A stretch of DNA of 64,000 bases from Nemertoderma westbladi (Eukaryota > Xenacoelomorpha > Nemertodermatida > Nemertodermatidae), in NCBI GenBank assembly GCA_032718475.1, contig JAUCBJ010007396.1, positions 1 through 64,000 of the forward strand. Direction: 5' to 3'. Position numbers and translations under genes: made by a program. Shown piece after piece: positions 10,162 to 20,495 of this stretch (its first letter is position 1; every line of letters starts with the position of its first letter). The notes beneath the pieces are model-generated. The model saw nothing but the letters and a program-made list of their open reading frames with translations, did not search any database and was not told the origin of the DNA.

Positions 10162-13100
10162 CTACTACTACTAGGATCGGCATGCTGCATTGCAGCTGCA
10201 TTTTTAAGAATGCTGTGCCGGCTTGTCAACAAAATTGCACCGCCACCACTCCCTATCACCCATGACATTTGCTAGATCATCCGCATCTTTAAGGCCAGTG
10301 TCCTTTAAGATGCGTCTCAAGAAAGTCATGGGCTGTCCACCATGCTTATTCACTCCATGAGGCTGCCAAAGTACAAGATTATGCACTGGCTGGTCCTCAC
10401 GGCGAAAGCAATGTCCTGCAAAGCGGAGGCGATTTTGTTCTAGTGTCAAGCTTGGGGGAACCAATGAGACACCTCCAATGTTATATAGTGTCTGGTTGGA
10501 GATGTGTGCATTGTACTTGACACAATGTACCCGGCGTAGCATTCTTGTGAATGTGCCATCCAGAGATTTGGTGTCCTCAGCAGTTAGAGCCCAGCATGGA
10601 CTCCCGTAGAGGAGTACTGGAACTACTGCTGCTCTAAATAATCGGACCTTAAGTTTCCGATTAATTCTAGGTGACTTCCAAATCCTGGAAAGCCTATTCA
10701 AGGCTGCCCATGCCTTTCCCTTACGTATTCGAAGGTCCTCACCTGACTTCCGGATCCATGATCCCAGGTAACAGAAGTCGTCCACATGCTCAAGCATACC
10801 ATCCTTTGAGCTTATGCTCATCCGATCAGAGACTTGCTGAGGACTTTCAAAGTTAACTGTCAGAATTTTGGTCTTTCTGGAGTTAATAAAAAGACCAACA
10901 CTAGAAGCAGCATGTTCTAATGAGCTGAGGAGCCGCTGGGCTCCCTCTAATGATTCTGAGAGTACTCCTAAGTCATCAGCAAAGTCTAGATCAGTTAGGT
11001 ACTTGGCAGGATTTCCTCGACTTCTGGAGCCAGTAGGTGGAGTTATCATCACCCCATCATCATTATGATGATCTAAGGACATGCGTAGAACATAGTCAAC
11101 CACAATAATGAACAAGAATGGTGCAAGTGTGTCTCCTTGGAGGACGCCCCATAACACTTCAAATGGTTCTGTGTCACCGTCAACAGTAGACACAAATGTT
11201 GTTGAACCATCGTATACTGATCTGATTGCTGCAATAATTTCATCAGGAATCCCATATAATGAAAGTATGCTGAACATACGTGAGCGAGAGACTGAATCAA
11301 AGGCCTTGAAGAAGTCAACAAAGATAACAGCCAGATGCCTGTCTTTCTTTTTTGATAACTCTTCAATTATCCTTCTAAGTGCCAAAATGGGCTCCATGGT
11401 CCCACGACCTTTACGGAACCCATTCTGATTTCCACGTAGCAGTCTCTCAATGGGATCCCTGATGCGATTTAATAGAATTCTATTGTATAGTTTTGCAGCA
11501 ATCGAGATCAATGAGATTCCCCGAAAAGAACCATAGAGTGTTAGGTTGCCCTTCTTGGGAACTGGCACCAACTTATTTGTTTTCATTTCTTGTGGGACTC
11601 TTGTTGTACGGTACATGTCTACTATGATGGGATAGATGAGCTTTAAACACTCAGGTATTTTAAAGACCTCAGGGGGAACACCATCTACTCCACTGGCACG
11701 ATTGGTCTTAATGCTCTTTGCAGCAGCCTTCACTTCTGCAAAGGAGATATCGCCAGTGGGAATATCTGGGAGTACAGACTCAGACACTTTTACTTCTATA
11801 AAGTTATCAGGCAATACCCTGTCATTATTGAGGAGCTTTTCAAAGTGGGCTTTCCAACCATTGAGGCGATCGGCTGGTGATTCAGCTTTAACCTTGGTGG
11901 TTGGTTGGCTTTTCCGCCCAGTAAGCAGATTGATCGATTTCCATGCCTGGGATGATTGCCTGCTGTCGTCAGCATCATTGATGGCATCAACCTGTTGGTT
12001 TATTAGCTCCTGTAGATTAACAGAGTACTGCCTGTTCAGGGACCTAGATGCAGCTTTAACTGCATTCTTGGCCGCTGTAGTCTGTTTGAGTCGGGACTCT
12101 TTCTGCGCCTTATGAAGGTCATTTCGGCACTTCTGAATTTTGTTGTCAGTCCAGGGGGCCCTTTTCCTGTTTCGAGGGTATACAGGAACTGTTTCTGCAG
12201 CTGCTAACTTAACTGCTTCTGTAAAGGCAGTATAGCCCTCACAGTGATCTGCCGCCTCAGAGGCAAGAGCCTCATACCTGTTGCTCAGCTGTAGTGTGAA
12301 GCTGGATCTCACACTTGGCTGATGCAACAGAGAGGACCAGTCATGCCGTGGCAAGGCAGATTTCGTTGTTCTGCTAGCACGCAGACTAAGTCTTACCTTG
12401 GCCACAATAAGGCGGTGATCACTGGAGAAGGGTCGAAGTGTAAATGCATTACAGTCTTGTATAGAGCTTCTGTATTTCCTACGAAACAGAATATGGTCTA
12501 TCTGGGACTTGTGACCACTGGGTCCACTATGAGTCCATAGCTTTCCAGTTCGCTTCTTGAACTGGGTTCCAGCCGAAAACAATCCATTTCCAGAGATAAA
12601 ATCCTGAAGATGGACAGAATTTCGGTTAACACTATTGCTATAGACCCAGGGCGATGTAGGTGATTGATGCAGACTTCCATTAAAGTCTCCCAGGAATGTT
12701 AAGAATGCATGCTGATCCACTCCATCAGTTGCTGCTTGTAGATTGTGGTAGAAATTTTCCACCTCCTCTACAGGGGCAACACTAGTTGGAGAGTAGCACA
12801 CTATCAGAACCACCTTAGGAAACTTCTTAGCCAGTCTTCCAGAACATGAGAAGTGGCAACGGATGATGCGGTTAGAGATTTGGTCTATTTTGTCCAATGC
12901 TGCATGTGCAGTTGGATTCATCAATAGACCAATTCCACCATTGCCACTATCATCTGCTGACGCGAGGGCGAGTCGCCAACCGCCCCCCATGTCCTTAATC
13001 AGAACCTCATCAGTCTGTCCAGTCTGCATTCGGTGCTCTTGAACACCCACTGCGCTAAGAGAAAGCTTATCTGCCAAGGCAGTCAGCTCACCTTGTCGCA

Positions 13101-13921
13101 TTGGGGACCCGAGTGTTAGGGTGTTTACTGAGGCTAGTCTAGTGACTTGCCTCAGATTCACCAATGGCTTTGTTGGTCGGGGTGGAACATGAGAGTAGCC
13201 TCCAACTCCAGAATCCCTCTCCCCATCACAATCTGGCCTCCCTGGTGACCCAGGGTTTGGGCCAGAAAGGTCATCAGGAAAGGGACTCAAAGAATTGTTG
13301 GCTGCTCTCTCTCCAGTAGGGGGTGAGACAGGCAGCCGGTCAGGAGTTAACTGACGCCTGTGAGGCCAATTGTGTCCGATAATTCCACTGGCCTCTAGTG
13401 GCCGGACCTCCGCATTGCTAATGTAATCCATAGTGGGGGTTGGGGGGTGCTTTTTTGCCGAGTCAGCTCTCGGGGCAAATACCACACCATGGTTTGCCAT
13501 TCCACAGGGTGGGTGTCGCAATGGAGTCAGATATGAGGCCCATCACCCATATCTACTCTGGCGTACATGACCCACCATTGGCTGTTGCAGCTCATCTGCT
13601 GGGTCATGCCCTGTACCCTTGCTGCCAGGTGCAGGTCGCAGTGAAGTGCCCTCAGAGTGGACATGAGAACACTCTACTCCTAACCAGCCATTGGTAGATC
13701 ACCATCTGCCTGGTCAGGCCATATACCCCTGCAGCCAAATATATGGGTCCTTAATCCAGGACCAAGGGCGTCCTTATCCCAGAACGAAGGGGGTCCTAGT
13801 TACAGGACCAGATTTGCCCTAGTAAGAGGGTCTATGCAGCTACAGGTGGCACCTCCTTTATGCTGCATGGAGGTGGCAAGTTTTCTTGATCAATGACCTA
13901 GAAGACCTGACCTGACCAGAC
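10162..13921 (-). mobile_element. Full-length RTE-like non-LTR retrotransposon with 12-bp TSD
   Basis: The element runs on the minus strand from a ~400-bp 5' UTR (13522-13921) through a single ORF to a short 3' UTR ending in a (TAG)n tail at 10162. The 12-mer aacaaaaagcaa is present at 10150-10161 and 13922-13933. The same site without an insert exists in the paralogous repeat at about 19470-19482 (caaacaaaaagcaaacag). That defines both ends and the TSD directly. Confidence 0.95.
10204..13521 (-). CDS. LINE endonuclease-reverse transcriptase (RTE-like, intact)
   Basis: This uninterrupted 1105-codon protein nicks target DNA and reverse-transcribes its own RNA at the nick. Residues ~1-130 are Pro/Ser-rich with no clear domain. 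An APE-type endonuclease follows (GVQEHRMQTG near 165, FLTFLGDFNGS near 290, SDHRLIVAK near 385). The reverse transcriptase holds DFFKAFDSVSRSRMF and the catalytic FADD at codons ~847-850 (nt 10972-10983). The C-terminal block LLYGSPCWALTAEDTKSLDG and RLRFAGHCFRREDQPVH is typical of RTE-type EN-RT proteins, often labelled craniofacial development protein 2-like in animal genomes. A single ORF, APE endonuclease and microsatellite tail fit the RTE clade, though clade assignment is inference. Five other fragments of this family are in the window. The intact frame and clean TSD suggest recent activity. Confidence 0.95.
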   Translation of the reverse strand: MRHPPCGMANHGVVFAPRADSAKKHPPTPTMDYISNAEVRPLEASGIIGHNWPHRRQLTPDRLPVSPPTGERAANNSLSPFPDDLSGPNPGSPGRPDCDGERDSGVGGYSHVPPRPTKPLVNLRQVTRLASVNTLTLGSPMRQGELTALADKLSLSAVGVQEHRMQTGQTDEVLIKDMGGGWRLALASADDSGNGGIGLLMNPTAHAALDKIDQISNRIIRCHFSCSGRLAKKFPKVVLIVCYSPTSVAPVEEVENFYHNLQAATDGVDQHAFLTFLGDFNGSLHQSPTSPWVYSNSVNRNSVHLQDFISGNGLFSAGTQFKKRTGKLWTHSGPSGHKSQIDHILFRRKYRSSIQDCNAFTLRPFSSDHRLIVAKVRLSLRASRTTKSALPRHDWSSLLHQPSVRSSFTLQLSNRYEALASEAADHCEGYTAFTEAVKLAAAETVPVYPRNRKRAPWTDNKIQKCRNDLHKAQKESRLKQTTAAKNAVKAASRSLNRQYSVNLQELINQQVDAINDADDSRQSSQAWKSINLLTGRKSQPTTKVKAESPADRLNGWKAHFEKLLNNDRVLPDNFIEVKVSESVLPDIPTGDISFAEVKAAAKSIKTNRASGVDGVPPEVFKIPECLKLIYPIIVDMYRTTRVPQEMKTNKLVPVPKKGNLTLYGSFRGISLISIAAKLYNRILLNRIRDPIERLLRGNQNGFRKGRGTMEPILALRRIIEELSKKKDRHLAVIFVDFFKAFDSVSRSRMFSILSLYGIPDEIIAAIRSVYDGSTTFVSTVDGDTEPFEVLWGVLQGDTLAPFLFIIVVDYVLRMSLDHHNDDGVMITPPTGSRSRGNPAKYLTDLDFADDLGVLSESLEGAQRLLSSLEHAASSVGLFINSRKTKILTVNFESPQQVSDRMSISSKDGMLEHVDDFCYLGSWIRKSGEDLRIRKGKAWAALNRLSRIWKSPRINRKLKVRLFRAAVVPVLLYGSPCWALTAEDTKSLDGTFTRMLRRVHCVKYNAHISNQTLYNIGGVSLVPPSLTLEQNRLRFAGHCFRREDQPVHNLVLWQPHGVNKHGGQPMTFLRRILKDTGLKDADDLANVMGDREWWRCNFVDKPAQHS

Positions 13922-14919
13922 AACAAAAAGCAAACAGTCGGCCGAAGCCAGAGGCGACCTGAAGGCTCCTCTTTCGATAGCTGCTACCCGAGGGTAGGGG
14001 TGGGCGCTAATCCTATCCCAAGATTTGCTCCCAGTTATTTAACTGGTACTCATTCTATCGACCCCAGTGGATGAAAGGGTGAGTGGACCCTGGCGGTGCT
14101 GAACCTACAACCAATTGATTGCAGGCCCTGCGCTCAACCAACTGAGCTACCCCGCCTTCGTATTATTATAACATAATTATTAAGACAAACGAAAAGGAAA
14201 GTAACTTCCAATGCAAAATATATTGCACATTACCTAATATTAAATTTCTAAATAATATAGTTAGATTATGCAAAACTATAATATTACACCCTAGATTATG
14301 CAACGCAATCGTGACAGCAGACAACAAAAACCGACAGCCATTATAAACAGGTAACTATAAATAGATAGTAAGGAACAGGTTACATTAGATGGTTATTATA
14401 AACAAAATAATAAACGACAGAAAATCATAGATCACAGGTTTGTCATCTGGTGTAGAATTTAATGGCTATCCAATGTGGTTTTATAGGATCTCCGCGGTGG
14501 GCTGTAGGCCTAAGTGCTGCGGCTTGTAAGTGCCGTGGGTTTAAGTGAGTTTATCTGTTGTATGCAGTGTGCTGTCGTGGTCACTAAAAGGTCCTATTGA
14601 GTGTGGTCCGGGATGGAACTGAGCTAATGTAGCTGAGCAGGCTGCTCGTCGTCACAGGTTGCAGCGCGTTCAGTGCTGCAGGTTCCAAGGTGCAGTGGTT
14701 CGTTGGCGATGCTACAGTTTATTTTGTTTTTTTTCGGATTAGGATTTTTTTTGTTTTTTTTTTGTTTATTTTTTTTCACTTGGGGGATAGGATTCTTATC
14801 CACTACTGCGTGATGGTGTACCGGTAATGGAGATTGTTCACTAGTAACCAATGGTAGCGATGTCAACTGCCTTGGTGTGCCTTGGCCTTGGCATGATCCT
14901 ATAACCTATAGGCTATAAC
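13922..14919. repeat. 1.1-kb dispersed repeat, copy 1 (split by the full-length LINE)
   Basis: Together with 10079-10161 this matches 19398-20495 nearly base for base. It includes the SINE, an AT-rich middle and an oligo-T tract near 14718-14780, and ends in cctataacctataggctat at 14919. The left piece is separated by the LINE at 10162-13921. No protein is encoded. It may be a segmental duplication or a compound non-autonomous element. Confidence 0.85.
13930..14157 (-). repeat. tRNA-derived SINE (copy 1)
   Basis: Read on the minus strand, the head ggcggggtagctcagttgg looks like a tRNA 5' half with an RNA polymerase III A box, followed by a B-box-like ggttcagcacc. The T-arm spacing is not that of a working tRNA. 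About 160 bp of unrelated body follows and ends at the LINE insertion site. This is the usual organisation of a tRNA-derived SINE. It lies inside the 1.1-kb repeat. Confidence 0.75.
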
Positions 14920-16191
14920 TGACAAATAACTACTATATAATTTAAGAGGAGACCTTGGTGATTTCTGGTAGGATCCAAAATTCATGTCATCTCTATTGGT
15001 ACTTGATGATCTACTGTTATGGATGCAGCAGTGGTGGATGTAACACTGGTAGATCTGGTACTTAGGGATGTGGCACGGGTGAGGATGAGGATAATTTCCC
15101 CAGCCCAGCTCCAGAATTGTGCTTAAGGACCTCCTGGGCATCCTGTCTTACATTTTCCCCAGGCCTTGCAATTGACTTAAAGAAGTCATTGGCATTAAAC
15201 CTTGTACAGGTGAAAAATATGTAGTTCCTATCATGCTTTATTGCACTGTGGCCGAGATAGCTTGTAATACTATTCCTAGGGGAATCACAAGGAATTACAG
15301 TGGCTGCAGATTCCAATATCTTTCTAACATCAGTTACCGATTGACGATAAGACAATTTCAAATGGTTATGCAGTATAGCGTTATACACTAGACAGATAAG
15401 TAAGTTCGTTCATGGTTTCCTTGGAATTCAGAAAAGTACGACCAGGGCCAGGTATTGGGGGAGATTTGAATCTACAAATTACTGCTTTCAGGTTACATTG
15501 TCCTATATCTTGTATGATGGGCCAGTGAAATTTCTGTGATGGTCCATGGGGGTGCATGAAGCTAACTTTTAAAGAAGTTATGATATGCCTTTATCCGCTC
15601 TGCTGCCGTTTTCCCCATACCAGTAAGATTATAAAACTCTGCCTTGTCAGACCAGTACAATATTAACAATTAATAGGATAAATCAGCATGGTAGTATTGT
15701 AACTAAGCTATAACTACTACCTTTATAACCCTAAACACTGCTTTAATTAGGCCTGTACAAGATATGTATATAATAATATATAATAATACTACCGGTGCCA
15801 ATCAGTGTAAACATAATTGTCAAAAATCCCACTCGCTTCAATTTGACCCCATATACACTGTAAAATCATCATTTAATCCATCACAATTACATGTATATAA
15901 GTTGCAATTTATATGCTAACAGAATACGGCTTTAAAATTGATAGAATACTGCCCTAAGACAGTATTATTTTTCAATTATTTCTTCAAATTCGGAATCTTT
16001 AGGAAATTTAACCCTAGAAATGATGAAAATACCATGCTTTCTACAAATTTCATATTTACCCATTATGTCTTCTAGTCTTGCTGCATTTTCTACGTTCAGG
16101 CTCTTCATCAGTTAACCGAGTTTCACTACCAGGGCAGCTAGATGAGATGATGGGGGAGGGGGTTCTCTGCCCCCTTTGCTTCGAATGAGAC
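14920..16191. other. Unassigned stretch with minus-strand coding relics
   Basis: No recognised gene is present. A minus-strand open stretch at 15062-15388 has no family resemblance that I can name. Sequence next to 16191 continues, across the inserted 2.8-kb element, into 19004-19260, so a single older locus was split. Confidence 0.4.
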
Positions 16192-16678
16192 AGGTCCTAG
16201 GGTGTTACAAAAATCACTTTTTTGCCCCAATTGCTTGGAAACTTCGACATGTTTTGCCATTTTAATGTAGAAGTACAATGCAAAAAACCGTTTTGAAAAA
16301 TATTTAGTGGAAGAGGTGTCACACGAGTCACAAAATCTGAGAAATTTAACAAAATATAGCAGTTTTAATTTACCGATAAATCTAGCGATAGATGATTGCA
16401 ATGATCTGAAACTCATGTTATGTAATGCATTTATGATGGGCTTTCCAATAACGTTTTTGGCATTGTGAAATTGACAAGATCAGATGTGTCACATTGAGTT
16501 TGAAAAATTGAATTTTTTTAAAAAATCTAAGAAATTTAACAAAATATAGCAGTTTTAATTTACTGCTAAATCTAGCGATAGATGATTGCAATGATCTGAA
16601 ACTCATGTTATGTAATGCATTTATCATGGGCTTTCCAATAACGTTTTTGGCAATGTGAAATTGACAAGATCAGATGTG

Positions 16679-17536
16679 TCACATTGAGTTTGAAAACTTA
16701 ACTAATTCTATATGGGAATGTGCTGGTCCCCCCTGAGTTAGTTCAACTATTACTGACGTGGCCATCTTTACATTGCCGCGATACACAGTAACTAACCTGT
16801 CATAAGCCCCCTCAGAGGCATTGTCATCACCTATAAACGTACTTACCAATTCCTTCAGTTGACCTCTCAACTGTTGGTATAAGTAGTTGAATTTCTCAGT
16901 CGGTGAGAAATCCTGTTGAGCGACATTAGTCTTGATATAGTTGATGAAGGTTCTCCAATGTTTAGATAAACCAGTGAAGTGCGGAGGATGTAATGGTGGA
17001 AGACTGTGTCTCGGACTGAACTTAGAAAACTCCACTGTGATTGAGTTGACCATAGTATTGTCTTCCCTTCCTACCCGTTGATGGACATAAGTTGGAATCG
17101 GTTCCAACTGATGAGTAGGATAACTTACCTGTGGACGAGTACGCGAATTCGTCCCGTGATAGGTTACCTTCTCACTGACTGGTGATCTATAGTCAGTCTC
17201 AAACTCTGAGTCTGCCTGAATATTTATAACTGGGCATTCTTGCCATTGTGGTGGTTTAAACTTGGGATGGTCTTCAGGACATTGGTACTGTTGTTCCTGT
17301 ACTCTAAGCTTTTCATTCTCATGTTGAGCTCGTTCTACATTGTCATTGACCTCAGGGATATTACACCTAACATGGTCGAACTCCTTATCCACCTGCACTT
17401 TGACGTACTGAATTCTTTGCTGCACTTCTTGCACAACACCACATACAGTTTGAACTTGTCCTGCACCTGTTGGACGGACTTGTGACTGAATATGTTGGAC
17501 TTTACCTTTTTCTATGGATGACTTCATCCCACACAT
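16679..17536 (-). CDS. BEL/Pao-type Gag (DUF1759-like) relic
   Basis: This 285-codon open reading on the minus strand begins at an ATG. The N-terminal half (residues ~1-110) is Gln/Val/Glu-rich and probably coiled. The C-terminal half has PPLHPPHFTGLSKHWRTF, then SPTEKFNYLYQQLRGQLKE and AYDRLVTVYRGN. That matches the BEL/Pao gag pattern: LPKL-P-F-G then W-F, then KF-YL--L-G-A. In the family this protein forms the retroelement particle. No protease, RT, RNase H, integrase or LTR follows, and the reading ends in unrelated sequence, so it is a fragment. It lies wholly between the inverted repeats of the 2.8-kb element. It may have been captured, or it may be an older insertion. Confidence 0.65.
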   Translation of the reverse strand: MCGMKSSIEKGKVQHIQSQVRPTGAGQVQTVCGVVQEVQQRIQYVKVQVDKEFDHVRCNIPEVNDNVERAQHENEKLRVQEQQYQCPEDHPKFKPPQWQECPVINIQADSEFETDYRSPVSEKVTYHGTNSRTRPQVSYPTHQLEPIPTYVHQRVGREDNTMVNSITVEFSKFSPRHSLPPLHPPHFTGLSKHWRTFINYIKTNVAQQDFSPTEKFNYLYQQLRGQLKELVSTFIGDDNASEGAYDRLVTVYRGNVKMATSVIVELTQGGPAHSHIELVKFSNSM

Positions 17537-17881
17537 CCTTATTACCTTCCCTAATTGCTAAATTTAATTGATACATATGGATGTTGGGCTTACCTGGAGT
17601 AGGACTTGGATTAAACCGCTCACTGTCTCGAGCTCCATCCCACTCGGCTTGATCGCCTTCGTTAGTCACAAATCTTTATCGAGACTCTACTTGAGGTCGT
17701 ATGGGATTCAAGACAAAGGGTGTTACCTGAAGTGTGGTTGGTTCTAATTGGTGTCTAGGTTCGGGCTCATGGCAACCTCCGGGGTGACTTACCTGGTTTC
17801 CAGGAGTCCCTGCATCCACTGGGTCCACCCAATCCTTGGCAACCAGTCTATAGATTTATTGCGCATAATGTTGATGTGCTT

Positions 17882-18170
17882 CTATGGTGTCGGCTCCATG
17901 TATCTCGTTGAAGCGCACAATCGATGGTTCAGGCTGCTGATTAGTGACTCAGCGCCGTCATTGTTTAGCAGGGATTGAGCCTGCTCGAGTTCTTGAGCAG
18001 TCCGTTGCTGTCGATCCTCCAATTCATAGGCCTTCTGTTGCGATTTGGCCGCAGCCAACTGTCTTTGTTGTTCTAGAATTAATGCCTCCTTGTGTTGTTC
18101 CATCTCGAGTTTCTTCCTGGTGATGTCGCGTTGATGAGGCAAATGTTTGTTCTCTTCATTGACTGCTCAC
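17882..18170 (-). pseudogene. Coiled-coil segment, probable gag N-terminal region
   Basis: The minus strand is open from about 18170 to 17882 and encodes a charged, Gln/Glu-rich helix (KKLEMEQHKEALILEQQRQL). No ATG starts it in this frame, and it stops before the gag-like ORF at 17536. BEL/Pao and other gag proteins often carry such a coiled N-terminus, so this is probably the upstream part of the same broken gag. That link is inference from order and strand only. Confidence 0.45.
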
Positions 18171-19003
18171 ATTGAGTCGGGCTTACCGACTGCCTTCCAG
18201 CCTACCGATTTTAGCAGTCTTCCGACATTGGCAGTTTTCCATCCAAAAATTGGTAGTAGGCCTACCGGATCGGTTTAACTGTACGAATTTAACAAAATCA
18301 CCTATTATTAAATTTGTAATTTTAAAATATATGTAATTGTGGAAATGCTGCAATTTAATATTATTGTACTGTTGTTGTTGTAGTAACACACCTTACTGCC
18401 CTACTTCAGTACTTTGTTGCATGGCCTTTATGAATGAAGCAAAACAAAAGGGTCATGGAGTAACTTAGTAGTAGATGAAGTAGTAGTGTAGAAGTACATA
18501 GTACTGGTAAGGAGAGGAACACACTCAGTTTTCATACATTTTGATCTTCAATTTTGAAATTGTAGAAATGATAAATGCATTACATAACATGAGTTTCAGA
18601 TCATTGCAATCATCTATCGCTAGATTTATCAGTAAATTAAAACTGCTATATTTTGTTAAATTTCTTAGATTTTTTAAAAAAATTCAATTTTTCAAACTCA
18701 ATGTGACACATCTGATCTTGTCAATTTCACAATGCCAAAAACGTTATTGGAAAGCCCATGATAAATGCATTACATAACATGAGTTTCAGATCATTGCAAT
18801 CATCTATCGCTAGATTTATCGGTAAATTAAAACTGCTATATTTTGTTAAATTTCTCAGATTTTGTGACTCGTGTGACACCTCTTCCACTAAATATTTTTC
18901 AAAACGGTTTTTTGCATTGTACTTCTACATTAAAATGGCAAAACATGTCGAAGTTTCCAAGCAATTGGGGCAAAAAAGTGATTTTTGTAACACCCTAAGG
19001 TCC

Positions 19004-19265
19004 AGCTCACGTAACTGGCCCTTATAGCATGCTGATCATCTAATACCTTTGATACCATCGCATCGATTGTCCTTCCAGGGAAGAGTCCAAGCTCCAACAG
19101 GCGGCGGATATTAACCTGCGTGTCCCTCTGAACTCAGGGTAGCTGTGACTCAGCATTGGCAAGCCGCCATACATCCTCATCCAGCCACCTGGGCTGATTG
19201 TTTGCAGAGAGGTTGTTGAGGCTGTACTCTGTAGGATGCCATTTCCTAGGGTGTTTCGAATTTCA
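19004..19265 (-). pseudogene. Coding-like relic split by the 2.8-kb element
   Basis: The minus strand reads as protein-like sequence (PRWLDEDVWRLANAESQLP, then NIRRLLELGLFPGRTIDAM) with one internal stop. It is interrupted exactly at the insertion site of the 2.8-kb TIR element and resumes below 16192. I do not recognise the family. Confidence 0.35.
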
Positions 19266-19397
19266 GCTTTTGAGACATCATTTGATATCTCTTACTACAA
19301 ATAAATTATAGAAAATATTTTTTTTAACAAAAACAATTATATAACTTCACTTTTATTCGTTTAATATTAAATTTCTAATTATTTAGTTAGATTATGC

Positions 19398-20495
19398 AAC
19401 ACAACCATGAAAGCAGACAACCGAAACCGACAGACATTATTTACACATAATTATAACTATTATATTATTCAAACAAAAAGCAAACAGTCGGCCGAAGCCG
19501 GAGGCGACCTGAAGGCTCCTCTTTCGATAGCTGCTACCCGAGGGTAGGGGTGGGCGCTAATCCTATCCCAAGATTTGCTCCCAGTTATTTAACTGGTACT
19601 CATTCTATCGACCCCAGTGGATGAAAGGGTGAGTGGACCCTGGCGGGGCTGAACCTACAACCAATTGATTGCAGGCCCTGCGCTCAACCAACTGAGCTAC
19701 CCCGCCTTCGTATTAATATAACATAATTATTAAGACAAACGAAAAGGAAAGTAACTTCCAATGCAAAATATATTGCACATTACCTAATATTAAATTTCTA
19801 AATAATATAGTTAGATTATGCAAAACTATAATATTACACCCTAGATTATGCAACGCAATCGTGACAGCAGACAACAAAAACCGACAGCCATTATAAACAG
19901 GTAACTATAAATAGATAGAAAGGAACAGGTTACATTAGATGGTTATTATAAACAAAATAATAAACGACGGAAAATCATAGATCACAGGTTTGTCATCTGG
20001 TGTAGAATTTAATGGCTATCCAATGTGGTTTTATAGGATCTCCGCGGTGGGCTGTAGGCCTAAGTGCTGCGGGTTAGAAGTGCTGCGGCTTGTAAGTGCC
20101 GTGGGTATAAGTAAGTTTATCTGTTGCATGCAGTGTGCTGTCGTGGTCACTAAAAGGTCCTATTGAGTGTGGTCCGGGATGGAACTGAGCTAATGTAGCT
20201 GAGCAGGCTGCTCGTCGTCACAGGTTGCAGCGCGTTCAGTGCTGCAGGTTCCAAGGTGCAGTGGTTCATTGGCGATGCTACAGTTTTTTTTGTTTTTTTT
20301 TCGGATTAGGATTTTTTTTGTTTTTTTTTGTTTATTTTTTTATTTTTTTTTTCACTTGGGGGATAGGATTCTTATCCACTACTGCGTGATGATGTACCGT
20401 TAATGGTAATTGTTCACTAGTAACCAATGGTAGCGATGTCAACTGCCTTGGTGTGCCTTGGCCTTGGCATGATCCTATAACCTATAGGCTATAAC
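19398..20495. repeat. 1.1-kb dispersed repeat, copy 2 (uninterrupted)
   Basis: This is the empty-site version of the repeat split at 10.1/13.9 kb. It carries the SINE (19479-19706) and the same oligo-T tract (20283-20353), and ends at the palindrome-rich cctataacctataggctat. It differs from copy 1 by point changes and a small duplication near 20070. Confidence 0.85.
19479..19706 (-). repeat. tRNA-derived SINE (copy 2)
   Basis: The structure is as in copy 1, but here the 3' part of the head reads so that ggcgggg at the start can pair with ccccgcc, making the tRNA ancestry clearer. The A box (tagctcagttgg) and a B-box-like ggttcagcccc are present on the minus strand. The short T-arm argues against a functional tRNA. 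Confidence 0.75.

Larger units (their letters stand above)
16198..18997. mobile_element. 2.8-kb element with ~430-bp terminal inverted repeats and 6-bp TSD
   Basis: The left end TAGGGTGTTACAAAAATCAC at 16198 is repeated in inverse orientation ending at 18997. The arms (16198-about 16628 and about 18571-18997) are almost identical and contain a duplicated sub-block of about 190 bp. The hexamer aggtcc flanks both sides (16192-16197 and 18998-19003). No transposase is visible; the interior holds a BEL/Pao gag relic. A 6-bp TSD with long TIRs is seen in Polintons, but those normally begin AG, so the superfamily is left open. Confidence 0.85.

Noticed and set aside
11636-12115. 159-codon plus-strand reading
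   Set aside because: Antisense to the intact LINE protein and without any family features.
14090-14157. Functional tRNA gene
   Set aside because: A and B boxes exist, but the T-arm spacing is wrong and the sequence is repeated with the same body at 19.6 kb; it is a SINE head.
16198-18997. DIRS-type retrotransposon because of inverted terminal repeats with gag
   Set aside because: DIRS elements lack TSDs and carry a tyrosine recombinase; here a 6-bp duplication is present and the gag is of BEL/Pao type.
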